Positions 48,554-56,754 of a stretch of DNA of 64,000 nucleotides are shown piece after piece. The stretch's first letter is position 1; the number at the start of each line of letters is the position of its first letter. Under the pieces are notes generated by a model that had not been told where the DNA came from, did not search any database, and saw only the letters and a program-made list of their open reading frames with translations. The stretch covers positions 1,798,001 through 1,862,000 of the forward strand of contig CP073746.1 in the NCBI GenBank assembly GCA_024397995.1, written 5' to 3'. A program made the translations under genes and the position numbers. The stretch is from a bacterium SCSIO 12827. Lineage in GTDB: Bacteria > Pseudomonadota > Alphaproteobacteria > Rhodospirillales > Casp-alpha2.

Positions 48554-49276
48554 TCAGTACTTGCGCATGAGGCCGACGAGACAGCCTTGAACCTCGACCT
48601 GGTCGGGGCCGAAGATGCGGGTTTCATAGGCCTTGTTGGCGGGCTCCAGGGCGATCGAGGCCCCCTTGCGACGCAGACGCTTCAAGGTCACTTCCGAGCC
48701 CTCGACCAGGGCGACCACGATGGCGCCGTTGTCCGCCGTGTTGGTGCGCTTGATGATGACCGTGTCGCCGTCGTGGATGCCGGCCTCGACCATGGAATCG
48801 CCATCAACCTCCAGCGCGTAGTGTTCGCCGCCGCCGAGCATGGAGGGCGGCACGTCAACTGCGTTGGAATGATCCCGCAATGCCTCAATCGGCGTGCCGG
48901 CGGCGATCCGCCCATAAAGGGGCAGTGATACGGCCTCGCCGGGCTGGCCGACGTCGCCGCCACCGGAAAGCGGCACGGGACCGCTGCCGAAGCGGCCGGG
49001 AATGACGTTGGTGGGGGCCGGTGCCGGGGCGGAACGGGGCGCGGATTGGCCATCGTCCATGTTCTCCGGCAGGCGCAGAACCTCAAGGGCCCGCGCGCGG
49101 TGGGGAAGGCGGCGGATGAAGCCTCGTTCCTCCAGCCCCGTGATGAGCCGGTGAATGCCCGACTTGGAGCGCAGGTCGAGGGCTTCCTTCATTTCCTCAA
49201 ACGACGGAGACACACCGGATTCATTGAGCTTTTTGTCGATGAACACGAGAAGTTGGTACTGCTTTTTGGTGAGCAT
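48554..49276 (-). CDS. lexA: LexA repressor (SOS regulator)
   Basis: LexA represses SOS genes and self-cleaves when RecA is activated. The 240 residues have an N-terminal winged helix (about 1-68), a flexible Ala/Pro linker (about 74-110), and a peptidase S24 domain with cleavage site Ala126-Gly127, catalytic Ser161 (DGDSMVEAG) and Lys199 (VTLKRL). It lies convergent to comEC and is preceded by a LexA box overlapping its promoter, so it is autoregulated. Confidence 0.97.
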   Translation of the reverse strand: MLTKKQYQLLVFIDKKLNESGVSPSFEEMKEALDLRSKSGIHRLITGLEERGFIRRLPHRARALEVLRLPENMDDGQSAPRSAPAPAPTNVIPGRFGSGPVPLSGGGDVGQPGEAVSLPLYGRIAAGTPIEALRDHSNAVDVPPSMLGGGEHYALEVDGDSMVEAGIHDGDTVIIKRTNTADNGAIVVALVEGSEVTLKRLRRKGASIALEPANKAYETRIFGPDQVEVQGCLVGLMRKY

Positions 49277-49431
49277 GCTGTCTCCGCCCCTTTGGCCGCT
49301 GATGGTTCGGGATCAAATGCAGAACAAAGTCCGCAACCGCCCGTACCATCAAGACCCTTGCCTTGTTACATCTGCTGTTTCGCGGAAATACAACCGCGAA
49401 CAATATGATGCAACCTGAATATACACCATAT

Positions 49432-49460
49432 GTTCTACTTTGGTTCACGTATCGTGTCAA
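49432..49460 (-). promoter_or_regulatory. lexA promoter with overlapping alphaproteobacterial SOS box
   Basis: On the minus strand TTGACA (49455-49460) and TAGAAC (49432-49437) are separated by 17 bases, a good sigma-70 promoter. GAACCAAAGTAGAAC (49432-49446) is a perfect GAAC-N7-GAAC (GTTC-N7-GTTC) box covering the -10 and part of the spacer, where bound LexA would block polymerase. Transcription would start near 49425, giving an untranslated leader of about 150 bases before lexA. Confidence 0.85.
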
Positions 49461-49514
49461 CTTTGAATCGGATTGGTGGCGGAAATATCGCGGCGGGGGG
49501 CGGTCAGGGGAGGT

Positions 49515-50729
49515 TTAGAACCGCAGGGAGCCGAAGCCGAGGGGCAGGATCTGTACCAGATCACCGGCCTTGGCCGGGGGCGCCCCGATATCGCGAATAA
49601 TCAGGCAATCGGCCTTGGCGAAGGCGGCCAACATCGCGCTGTCCTGGCGGGGGAAAGCGGTGGCCACGGCGCGGCCGTCGGCTGCGGTGTCCAGGCTGGC
49701 CCGCATGTAGTCCTCGCGCTTGCCGTTGGCGGGCAGGTCAGTGCCCAGCACGGCGATTGATTCCCTGTGTTCACCAACCAGTCCCAGCATCTTGGCAAGG
49801 GCGGCGCGCAGGAACAGAGCGCTGGTCACGCCCGTGGACACTGGATTACCGGGCAATCCCAGCATGGGCGTGCCGTCGATATGGCCGAAAATCAGTGGTT
49901 TTCCTGGGCGCATGGCGATCTTGTAGAAATCCAGTTCGAACCCGCGCCCACCAAGCACCTGGCGCACCAGATCATGGTCACCGACCGACGCCCCGCCCAT
50001 GGTCACCAGAAGATCGGCACCGCGCGCCCCCGCCAGCGTTTCCGCCAAGCTTTCCGGGGTGTCGCGGGCAATGCCTAGGCTGACCGGCTGACCGCCCATC
50101 GCGGTGATATAGGCCGCAAGGGCGAGACTGTTGGAGGAAATGATCTGCCCGGGGCCAACGGGCTGGCCCGGCATCACGACCTCGTCCCCGGTGGCGACGA
50201 AGGCGACGCGGGGGCGGCGGCGCACCATCAGCCAGGGCACGTTCATGGCGGCGGCCAGGCCGACGCCGCGGGCGGTGATGACTTGCCCGGCACTCAGCAG
50301 CACCTCGCCGGCCTTGAAATCAAGCCCTGCCGGGCGCACGAACTCGCCCTTTTCAGCAGGTTTCTCGATCACCCGCACGGTGTCGCCGTCGCGTTCCGTA
50401 TCTTCCTGGATGACGATCGTGTCGGCCCCATCGGGCAGGGCGCCGCCAGTGAAGATGCGGGCCGCCTGACCGGGGGCGAGGGCGCCTGAGAAGACATGTC
50501 CGGCGGCGGCTTCGCCGATCACCGTCAGATCGATGGGAACGGCCGCCAGGTCGTCCCAGCGCACGGCATAGCCGTCCATGGCCGAAACGGCGGTGGGCGG
50601 ATGGGTCAGGGTCGAGGCCACGTCCTGCGCCAGCACCCGGCCGAGGGCCGCGTCCAGCGAGACCTGTTCGGCCGGCAGCAGGCCGCAGCCGGCGGAGACT
50701 TTTTCCAGGGCGTCGATGACGGACAGCAT
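49515..50729 (-). CDS. moeA: Molybdopterin molybdenumtransferase MoeA
   Basis: MoeA inserts molybdate into adenylated molybdopterin to give molybdenum cofactor. The 404 residues show the N-terminal VSAMDGYAVRWDDL (about 48-61), IFTGGALPDGADTIVIQED (about 88-106), the MogA-like domain with GDEVVMPGQPVGPGQIISSNS and GGASVGDHDLVRQVL (about 248-262), and the GNPVSTGVTSALF segment. It is followed downstream by the lexA control region and lies just after moaC. Confidence 0.95.
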   Translation of the reverse strand: MLSVIDALEKVSAGCGLLPAEQVSLDAALGRVLAQDVASTLTHPPTAVSAMDGYAVRWDDLAAVPIDLTVIGEAAAGHVFSGALAPGQAARIFTGGALPDGADTIVIQEDTERDGDTVRVIEKPAEKGEFVRPAGLDFKAGEVLLSAGQVITARGVGLAAAMNVPWLMVRRRPRVAFVATGDEVVMPGQPVGPGQIISSNSLALAAYITAMGGQPVSLGIARDTPESLAETLAGARGADLLVTMGGASVGDHDLVRQVLGGRGFELDFYKIAMRPGKPLIFGHIDGTPMLGLPGNPVSTGVTSALFLRAALAKMLGLVGEHRESIAVLGTDLPANGKREDYMRASLDTAADGRAVATAFPRQDSAMLAAFAKADCLIIRDIGAPPAKAGDLVQILPLGFGSLRF

Positions 50730-50750
50730 GGCGGCGGGTTTCCTGGTGAT

Positions 50751-51230
50751 TTATGCGGCGTCGAAGGTGCCGGATTTGCCGCCGGATTTATGGGCCAGAC
50801 GCACGTCTTCGATGCGCATGCCGCGGTCGACGGCCTTGCACATGTCATAAACCGTGAGGGCGGCGACGGTGACCGCCGTCAGGGCCTCCATTTCGACCCC
50901 TGTCTGGCCGGTCAGGCGGCAGGTTGCCTGGATATCCACGGCGTTGCGGGCCGGGTCGCAGGTCAGGTCGACCTTGACCGAGGTCAGCATCAGGGGATGA
51001 CACAGCGGGATCAGGTCCGGCGTGCGCTTGGCGGCCATGATGCCGGCCAACTGCGCTACGGACAGCACGTCGCCCTTCTTGACGCCCCGGTCCAGGATGC
51101 GCTGCAGGGTTTCCGGCGCCATGATGACGCTGCCTTTGGCCGTGGCGGTGCGTTCCGTCGCATCCTTGGCCGAAACATCGACCATCACGGCGTTGCCCTC
51201 GGCGTCCAGATGGGTGAAATCGTCGGCCAT
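50751..51230 (-). CDS. moaC: Cyclic pyranopterin monophosphate synthase MoaC
   Basis: This enzyme rearranges the MoaA product to cyclic pyranopterin monophosphate in molybdenum cofactor synthesis. The 159 residues include [19 protein letters not shown] (about 27-45), [27 protein letters not shown] (about 67-93) and [44 protein letters not shown] (about 120-155), with the catalytic Asp/Lys residues. It lies between trpC and moeA, an arrangement frequent in alphaproteobacteria. Confidence 0.97.
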   Translation of the reverse strand: MADDFTHLDAEGNAVMVDVSAKDATERTATAKGSVIMAPETLQRILDRGVKKGDVLSVAQLAGIMAAKRTPDLIPLCHPLMLTSVKVDLTCDPARNAVDIQATCRLTGQTGVEMEALTAVTVAALTVYDMCKAVDRGMRIEDVRLAHKSGGKSGTFDAA

Positions 51231-51255
51231 ACCCGCCTATCCTTATGTTTGAGCC

Positions 51256-52071
51256 TTAGGCCGCCGCCCGTGCGGTCGACAGCAGGGTACGCGTGGCGCT
51301 TTCGACGTCGTCCTGACGCATCAGGGATTCACCGATCAGAAAGCAGCGCGCCCCGGCGGTTGCCATGCGTTTCAGGTCAGCCCCGGAATTCAGCCCGCTT
51401 TCGCTGACCAAAACACGGTCGTCGGGCACGCCGCGGGCCAGACGTTCCGTGGTTTCCAGGGACACCTTGAGGGTCGTCAGGTCACGGTTGTTGATGCCGA
51501 TCAGGGGGCTTTGCAGGCGCAGTGCGCGGTCAAGCTCGGCCGTGTCGTGGACTTCGATCAGCACGTCCATGCCCAAGTCGAAGGCGCAATGTTCCAGGTC
51601 GCGTGCCGTCGCGTCGTCAAGCGCCGCCATGATCAGCAGAATGCAATCCGCACCCATGGCGCGGGCTTCGATCACCTGATAGGTGTCGATCATGAAGTCC
51701 TTGCGCAGCACGGGCAGGGCGCAGGCCGCCCGCGCGGCCATCAGGTATTCCGGCCGGCCCTGGAAATAGGGCTCGTCCGTGAGCACGGACAGGCAGGTCG
51801 CCCCGCCGGCTTCGTAAGCGCGGGCCAGGGCGGGCGGATCGAAATCGGCGCGGATCACGCCCTGTGAAGGCGATGCCTTTTTGATCTCGGCGATCAGCCC
51901 GAACCCGTCCCGCGACGCCCCCCGCAGGGCATGCAGGAATCGGCGTGGTGCTGATTGGGAATGTGCTTGTTTATTAAGATCTTGAAGGCTGACGCTATTC
52001 TTCTGTGCGAGTACGTGGGCGCGCTTGTCGGCGATGATTTTGTCCAACACGTTGGCGGGTTTTTCAGCCAT
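51256..52071 (-). CDS. trpC: Indole-3-glycerol phosphate synthase
   Basis: This TIM-barrel enzyme closes the indole ring of tryptophan. The 271 residues begin [20 protein letters not shown] and contain [15 protein letters not shown] (catalytic Lys near 60), [27 protein letters not shown] (catalytic Lys near 119) and [19 protein letters not shown], with the Ser/Gly phosphate loop near the C-terminus. It is monofunctional, not fused to TrpF. The ATG is one base after the trpD stop. Confidence 0.97.
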   Translation of the reverse strand: MAEKPANVLDKIIADKRAHVLAQKNSVSLQDLNKQAHSQSAPRRFLHALRGASRDGFGLIAEIKKASPSQGVIRADFDPPALARAYEAGGATCLSVLTDEPYFQGRPEYLMAARAACALPVLRKDFMIDTYQVIEARAMGADCILLIMAALDDATARDLEHCAFDLGMDVLIEVHDTAELDRALRLQSPLIGINNRDLTTLKVSLETTERLARGVPDDRVLVSESGLNSGADLKRMATAGARCFLIGESLMRQDDVESATRTLLSTARAAA

Positions 52072-52072
52072 C

Positions 52073-53095
52073 TCATGTCCCCCCGTTGGTGATGGCGACC
52101 AGCCGGTCCAGGGCCTGCGCCGCCGCCCCACCGTCGATTGCCTGCGCCGCCTTGGCCACACCCGACATCAGGTCGTCCACTTTGCCGGCGACGACAAGTG
52201 ACGCCGCCGCGTTGAGCAGCACGATATCACGGTAGGGGCCCTTTTTGCCCGCGACAAGGTCGCGGATCGCCTGGGCATTGATCTCGGGCGAGCCACCCTT
52301 GAGATCTTCAGGCCGTGCCGTCGGCAGGCCCGCATCGGCGGGTGTTACGGTGAAGGTCGTGATGGCGCCGTCCTTCAGTTGGGCGACGAACGACGGCCCG
52401 GTGGTCGTCAACTCGTCCAGACCGTCCTCGCCGTGGACCACCCAGCAGGCCTCCGATCCCAGGTTTTTCAGGACCTGGGCGAGCGGTTCGACCCATTGCC
52501 GGGCGAACACGCCGGTGAACTGGCGGGTGACTCCGGCCGGGTTGGACAGGGGGCCCAGGATGTTGAAGATCGTGCGCACGCCCATTTCGACCCGCGCCGG
52601 CATGACATGCTTCATCGCCGCGTGATGGCGGGGCGCCATCAGGAATCCAATCCCGGCTTCGGCAATGGCGCGTTCAACCAGGGGCAGTTCGGCGTCCAGA
52701 TTGACGCCCAATGTGGTCAGCACGTCCGCCGCCCCTGATTTCGACGACAGCGCCCGGTTGCCGTGCTTGGCCACGGGCACGCCGCAGCCGGCGACGACCA
52801 GCGCCGCCCCGGTCGAAATATTGAACGTGCCGGACCCGTCGCCGCCGGTGCCAACCACGTCGATCGCCCCGGCGGGGGCTGTGACGGGCAGCATCTTGGC
52901 CCGCATGGCGCGCACCGCACCGGTGATTTCATTGACGGTTTCGCCGCGTACGCGAAGCGCCATGAGAAGCCCGGCGATCTGCGCCGACGTGGCCTCGCCA
53001 GACATGATGACGGCGAACGCATCCTCCGCCTCCTGCGCGGTCAGCGCGGTGCCGTCGGCAACCTTGGCCAGGAAGGGCTTGAGCGCGTCGCTCAT
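52073..53095 (-). CDS. trpD: Anthranilate phosphoribosyltransferase
   Basis: This enzyme adds phosphoribose to anthranilate. The 340 residues contain the PRPP motif [22 protein letters not shown] (about 79-100), [23 protein letters not shown] (about 105-127) and the acidic metal site near [16 protein letters not shown] at 53095 ([11 protein letters not shown]) overlaps the trpG stop as ATGA; the open frame to 53260 re-reads trpG. It is coupled to trpC. Confidence 0.97.
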   Translation of the reverse strand: MSDALKPFLAKVADGTALTAQEAEDAFAVIMSGEATSAQIAGLLMALRVRGETVNEITGAVRAMRAKMLPVTAPAGAIDVVGTGGDGSGTFNISTGAALVVAGCGVPVAKHGNRALSSKSGAADVLTTLGVNLDAELPLVERAIAEAGIGFLMAPRHHAAMKHVMPARVEMGVRTIFNILGPLSNPAGVTRQFTGVFARQWVEPLAQVLKNLGSEACWVVHGEDGLDELTTTGPSFVAQLKDGAITTFTVTPADAGLPTARPEDLKGGSPEINAQAIRDLVAGKKGPYRDIVLLNAAASLVVAGKVDDLMSGVAKAAQAIDGGAAAQALDRLVAITNGGT

Positions 53096-53676
53096 GCTGC
53101 TGCCTTGGTGCCAGTCATGCCGATGAAGTTCCGCAGCAACGTATGGCCGTTCTCGGAGGCGATGCTTTCTGGGTGGAACTGTACGCCGTAGATCGGCATG
53201 TCGCGGTGGGCGATGCCCTGGATCACATCGTCCTCGCTGCGTGCAGTGACGCGCAGGCAATCGGGCACCGTTGCCGGGTCGATGGTCAGGGAATGGTAGC
53301 GGGTCGCCGTGAACGGGCTGTCGATCCCGGTGAACACGCCGGTGCCGTCATGGGTAATGGTCGACACTTTGCCGTGCATGGGCTTGGGCGCCAGCACGAC
53401 CTTGGCCCCGAAGGCCTGGCCGATGCACTGATGGCCCAGGCAAACCCCCAGGATCGGCACCTTGCCGGCGGCGGCTGCGATCAGGTCCAGGCAGATGCCC
53501 GCCTTGTCCGGGTCACAGGGCCCGGGAGAGATCACGATGCCCTGCGGCTTGAGGGCGAGAATATCTTCCGGCGTCACCACGTCGTTGCGGTGAACGGTGA
53601 CCTCGGCCCCCAGTTCCCCCAGGTAGTGCCACAGGTTGAACGTGAAGCTGTCGTAATTGTCGATAAGGACAAACAT
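53092..53676 (-). CDS. trpG: Anthranilate synthase component II (glutamine amidotransferase)
   Basis: TrpG supplies ammonia from glutamine to TrpE. The 194 residues show the class I amidotransferase triad: Cys in [16 protein letters not shown] (about Cys79), with His and Glu in [15 protein letters not shown] (about 168-182). The N-terminal [20 protein letters not shown] is diagnostic. The same subunit may also serve 4-amino-4-deoxychorismate synthase. It begins the trpG-trpD-trpC-moaC-moeA run. No Trp-rich leader peptide was seen upstream. Confidence 0.97.
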   Translation of the reverse strand: MFVLIDNYDSFTFNLWHYLGELGAEVTVHRNDVVTPEDILALKPQGIVISPGPCDPDKAGICLDLIAAAAGKVPILGVCLGHQCIGQAFGAKVVLAPKPMHGKVSTITHDGTGVFTGIDSPFTATRYHSLTIDPATVPDCLRVTARSEDDVIQGIAHRDMPIYGVQFHPESIASENGHTLLRNFIGMTGTKAAA

Positions 53677-54061
53677 TCAACACCTTGGACATGGTTTCTG
53701 ACATGCCGGCGGAATGCCGGACAGGAGCCGTAAAATCGGGCGCCACAATGCCCCTTGGCGTCACCACGGGTCAAGGACATTAGCCCTTATGGAACAGCAT
53801 ATATCGGTAGAGTTCAGCCGTTTGGCCAGGGCTTTTTGCAGGGGCCCGTCGTCAACAACTCATCAGGGTTGCCGCTGTCTTGGGAGCCCAAGCGCAGCTG
53901 CATGATCTTAGGTCGCGAATACCCGGCGTTCGGCAGCTGGCGGTGCGAAGCCTTTGGCTTTCAGCGATCCCTGGGTGTGCGCCGCCTTGACGGCCCGGGG
54001 GGCGGAGGAGTACCAGCACAGATCAAGAACGGGCGTGACGTAACTTAAGCAAGTGAAAGCA
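53677..54061. other. 385-base divergent intergenic region between trpG and the deacetylase gene
   Basis: No convincing protein gene is seen; an open plus frame at 53755-54048 lacks any recognisable features. The region must hold promoters for trpG (minus) and for the deacetylase (plus). Its central part, about 53841-53996, can be folded into a long, regularly interrupted hairpin (described separately). TATATC at 53800-53805 resembles a -10 element for plus-strand transcription, but no good -35 accompanies it. Confidence 0.55.
53841..53996 (+). ncRNA. ssrS: Candidate 6S-like structured RNA
   Basis: I pair by hand: 53842-53846 with 53992-53996, 53851-53855 with 53987-53991, 53864-53868 with 53969-53973, 53873-53877 with 53962-53966, and apical 53895-53901 with 53933-53939. 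Between the last two helices lies a large bubble: 17 unpaired bases on the 5' side and, on the 3' side, a small perfect hairpin AAGCC-TTT-GGCTT (53948-53960). A closing stem, a central bubble with a 3'-side hairpin, and a terminal stem over about 156 bases make up the 6S RNA architecture. The identity rests on shape alone; ends and strand are uncertain, and no intrinsic terminator follows. Confidence 0.42.
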
Positions 54062-55213
54062 ATGACGGAACAGCCCAGCGGACTATTCAAGACGGCGATC
54101 AAGGATCCTGCGGTGCGTCTCGCGGCGCTGGGGGGTGCCCTGGCGGGCGCGGTTTTGGTGTTGGTCGTGGTCATGCTGTCCAGCGGCGGCCACAAAGACA
54201 CGCCGGCCGCCGTGCAGTACCCGCCCGCGCAACAAGGCCAGGTCGCGGCGATTGTCGCGCCCGCCCCCCGTCATGTGACGCAATCCGCGACGGCGCCCGA
54301 GATGGCGGAGCCGGCGGCCACACTCGTGCCGGACAATTATCCCACGTATCCCACGTTGCCGGTTGCCCGGGTCGAGAAGCCGGAATCGGCCACGCCGGCG
54401 CTTTCTGAACCCCCGCTGCCCGTCGCCGAACAGGGACAAGCCCCCGACGCTGCTCCCGACACCGCCGCCGTGGCGCCGCTGCCCGAGGCGGCCCCGCCGC
54501 CCTTGGCCGCCAAGCCGATGATCGCCATCGTGATCGACGACATGGGGGTGGATCAGCGGCGCTCTGCCCGCGCCATGAAGCTGCCGGCAAAGGTGACCCT
54601 GTCATTCCTGCCTTATGCCCGTGATCTGAAGAAACAATCGGCCGAGGCCGCCGCCATGGGGCATGAGGTCATGCTGCATGTGGCCATGGAGCCGGAAAGT
54701 TCGGAAGCCGACCCGGGCCCCAACGTGTTGTTGACCGGCACGCCGGAGGCCGAATTGCTGGCCAACCTGCGCTGGAACCTGGATCAGATGACTGGCTACC
54801 AGGGCATCAACAACCACATGGGCAGCCGCTTTACCCGCGATTTGGCGGGCATGCGTCTTGTCATGGGCGAATTGAAGGCGCGTGGGCTGTTTTTCCTGGA
54901 TTCCGTGACCAGCCGTGACAGTGTCGGCGCCAAGACCGCCCGCGAGGCAGGGGTGCCCTTCGCCACCCGCGACGTGTTCATCGACCACAGGGACGACGAG
55001 GCCTACGTCCACAAGCAGCTTGCCAAGGTCGAGGCGGAGGCCCGCAAACGCGGCATCGCCATCGCCATTGGCCATCCCCGCGACATCACCCTGCGCGCGC
55101 TGAAGACCTGGCTGACCAAGGTTCAGGCGGAAGGGTTCGAACTGGTTGGGGTGTCCAGGGTACTGCATCGCCCGGAGGCGGCCCAGACGGGCCTGCCAGG
55201 AACTTCCGGCTAG
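54062..55213 (+). CDS. Divergent polysaccharide deacetylase family protein (YibQ-like)
   Basis: This 383-residue membrane-anchored protein has one transmembrane helix (about 24-44), a Pro/Ala-rich periplasmic linker (about 48-155), then a Polysacc_deac_2 domain: IAIVIDDMGVDQRRS (about 158-172), VTLSFLPYA, GHEVMLHVAMEP, NNHMGSRFT, LFFLDSVTS and GIAIAIGHPRDIT. Family members act on the cell envelope but their substrate is largely undefined. It lies antisense between trpE and trpG, with its stop one base from the trpE stop. GTG at 54053 is an alternative start. Confidence 0.88.
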   Translation: MTEQPSGLFKTAIKDPAVRLAALGGALAGAVLVLVVVMLSSGGHKDTPAAVQYPPAQQGQVAAIVAPAPRHVTQSATAPEMAEPAATLVPDNYPTYPTLPVARVEKPESATPALSEPPLPVAEQGQAPDAAPDTAAVAPLPEAAPPPLAAKPMIAIVIDDMGVDQRRSARAMKLPAKVTLSFLPYARDLKKQSAEAAAMGHEVMLHVAMEPESSEADPGPNVLLTGTPEAELLANLRWNLDQMTGYQGINNHMGSRFTRDLAGMRLVMGELKARGLFFLDSVTSRDSVGAKTAREAGVPFATRDVFIDHRDDEAYVHKQLAKVEAEARKRGIAIAIGHPRDITLRALKTWLTKVQAEGFELVGVSRVLHRPEAAQTGLPGTSG

Positions 55214-55214
55214 G

Positions 55215-56729
55215 CTATCCCGCGAACTTCACGGCCTCTTCGGCCGCGCGGATCAGGGCGCGGGATTTGTTGATGCTTTCCTGGTATTCGCCCTCGGGGC
55301 TGGAATCATGGACCACGCCGCCGCCGGCCTGGACGTACATGGTGTCGTCCTTGACCACGGCCGTGCGCAGCGCGATGCAGCTGTCCATGTCGCCGTCGGC
55401 GCCGAAATAGCCGATGCAGCCGGCGTAGACGCCCCGTCGCACGTTCTCAAGTTCGTCGATGATCTCCATGGCGCGGACCTTGGGCGCACCGGACACGGTG
55501 CCTGCCGGGAAGCCCGCGTACAGGGCGTCCAGCGCGTCCAGATCCGGCTTCAGCTTGCCTTCCACGTTAGAGACGATGTGCATGACGTGGGAATAGTTCT
55601 CGATATTGAATTGTTCGGTCACCGTCACCGTGCCCGTTTCCGCCACCCGGCCGACATCGTTGCGGCCCAGATCCAGAAGCATCAGGTGCTCGGCCAGCTC
55701 CTTCGGGTCGGTCAGCAGGTCGTTGGCCAGTTCCTGATCCTCGGCCGCGTCCTTGCCGCGCCGCCGCGTCCCGGCGATGGGCCGGATGGTGACCTTGCCC
55801 TCGCGCATACGGACCAGGATTTCCGGGCTCGAGCCGACGATGGCGAAACCGCCGAAATCCAGGAAGAACAGGAACGGTGAGGGGTTAAGCCGCCGCAGTG
55901 CCCGGTAAAGCGCGAAGGGCGGGTAGGGGAAGGGAACGGAAAAACGCTGCGACAGGACGACCTGAAACACGTCACCGGCCTTGATGTATTCCTTGCCCTT
56001 TTCGACCATGGCGTGGAATTCGCCCTGGGTCATGTTGGACGCGGGGGAAAGGTCAGGCACGTCGCTTTCCGGATGGGCGCGCGCGGCCTCGGGCAAGGGG
56101 GTGTCGAAATCACCGACGATGCGGCGCAGCCGCTCCACGGCGATCCCATAAGCGTTCTGCGCATCCACGCCATCCCGGGGCCAGACGGGGGTAAACACGG
56201 AAATCACGTCCTTGATGGTATCGAATACGGCCATCACGGTCGGGCGGATGAACACGCCGTCCGGGATACCCAGGGTGTCCGGGTTGCCGTCGGGAATGTC
56301 TTCGACCAGACGCACGGTATCGTAGGCGGCATAGCCGACCAGCCCGGCGCTCATGGGCGGCAGGCCTTCCGGCAGGTCGATGCGGGATTCCGCGACCAGG
56401 GAGCGCAGCGACGCGATGGTTCCTTCGGTCTCGGCAACCGGGCAGGGGGCGAAGGCATCGATATCGTCCAGGGCATCGCGGTTGATTTCCGCCGTATTGC
56501 CCTGGCAGCGCCAGATCAGGTCCGGATCCAGGCCGATGAACGAATAGCGGCCGCGCACGGCGCCGCCCTCGACGCTTTCGAGAACGAAGCTGTAGGGCTT
56601 GCCGCGCGCCAGCTTGAGGAACGCCGACACGGGCGTTTCCACGTCCGCGACCAGTGATGTCCAGAGAACCTGCGGCTCTCCACGCTCGTAAGCCGCGGCA
56701 AAGCCGTCAAATGCGGGTTCGATCTTCAT
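55215..56729 (-). CDS. trpE: Anthranilate synthase component I
   Basis: TrpE makes anthranilate from chorismate using ammonia from TrpG. The 504 residues carry the feedback region with FVLESVEGG (about 49-57; the LES serine type binds tryptophan) and the catalytic domain with GGFAIVGSSPEILVRMREGKVTIRPIAGTRRRG (about 296-328) and GTVSGAPKVRAMEIIDEL (about 421-438). It is separated from trpGDC by a plus-strand gene, and lies 25 bases behind ppiD, so it probably shares that transcript. Confidence 0.97.
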   Translation of the reverse strand: MKIEPAFDGFAAAYERGEPQVLWTSLVADVETPVSAFLKLARGKPYSFVLESVEGGAVRGRYSFIGLDPDLIWRCQGNTAEINRDALDDIDAFAPCPVAETEGTIASLRSLVAESRIDLPEGLPPMSAGLVGYAAYDTVRLVEDIPDGNPDTLGIPDGVFIRPTVMAVFDTIKDVISVFTPVWPRDGVDAQNAYGIAVERLRRIVGDFDTPLPEAARAHPESDVPDLSPASNMTQGEFHAMVEKGKEYIKAGDVFQVVLSQRFSVPFPYPPFALYRALRRLNPSPFLFFLDFGGFAIVGSSPEILVRMREGKVTIRPIAGTRRRGKDAAEDQELANDLLTDPKELAEHLMLLDLGRNDVGRVAETGTVTVTEQFNIENYSHVMHIVSNVEGKLKPDLDALDALYAGFPAGTVSGAPKVRAMEIIDELENVRRGVYAGCIGYFGADGDMDSCIALRTAVVKDDTMYVQAGGGVVHDSSPEGEYQESINKSRALIRAAEEAVKFAG

Positions 56730-56754
56730 GGATCCGCGCGTCCGCCCGGCCGGT

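Noticed and set aside
53677-53760. Tryptophan attenuator or leader peptide before trpG
   Set aside because: No short ORF with tandem Trp codons and no terminator/antiterminator pair were found on the minus strand upstream of trpG; trpE has only a 25-base gap behind ppiD.
53755-54048. Plus-strand open frame of 97 codons before the deacetylase gene
   Set aside because: No domain, signal or homology-like features; it overlaps the candidate structured RNA, which explains the sequence better.
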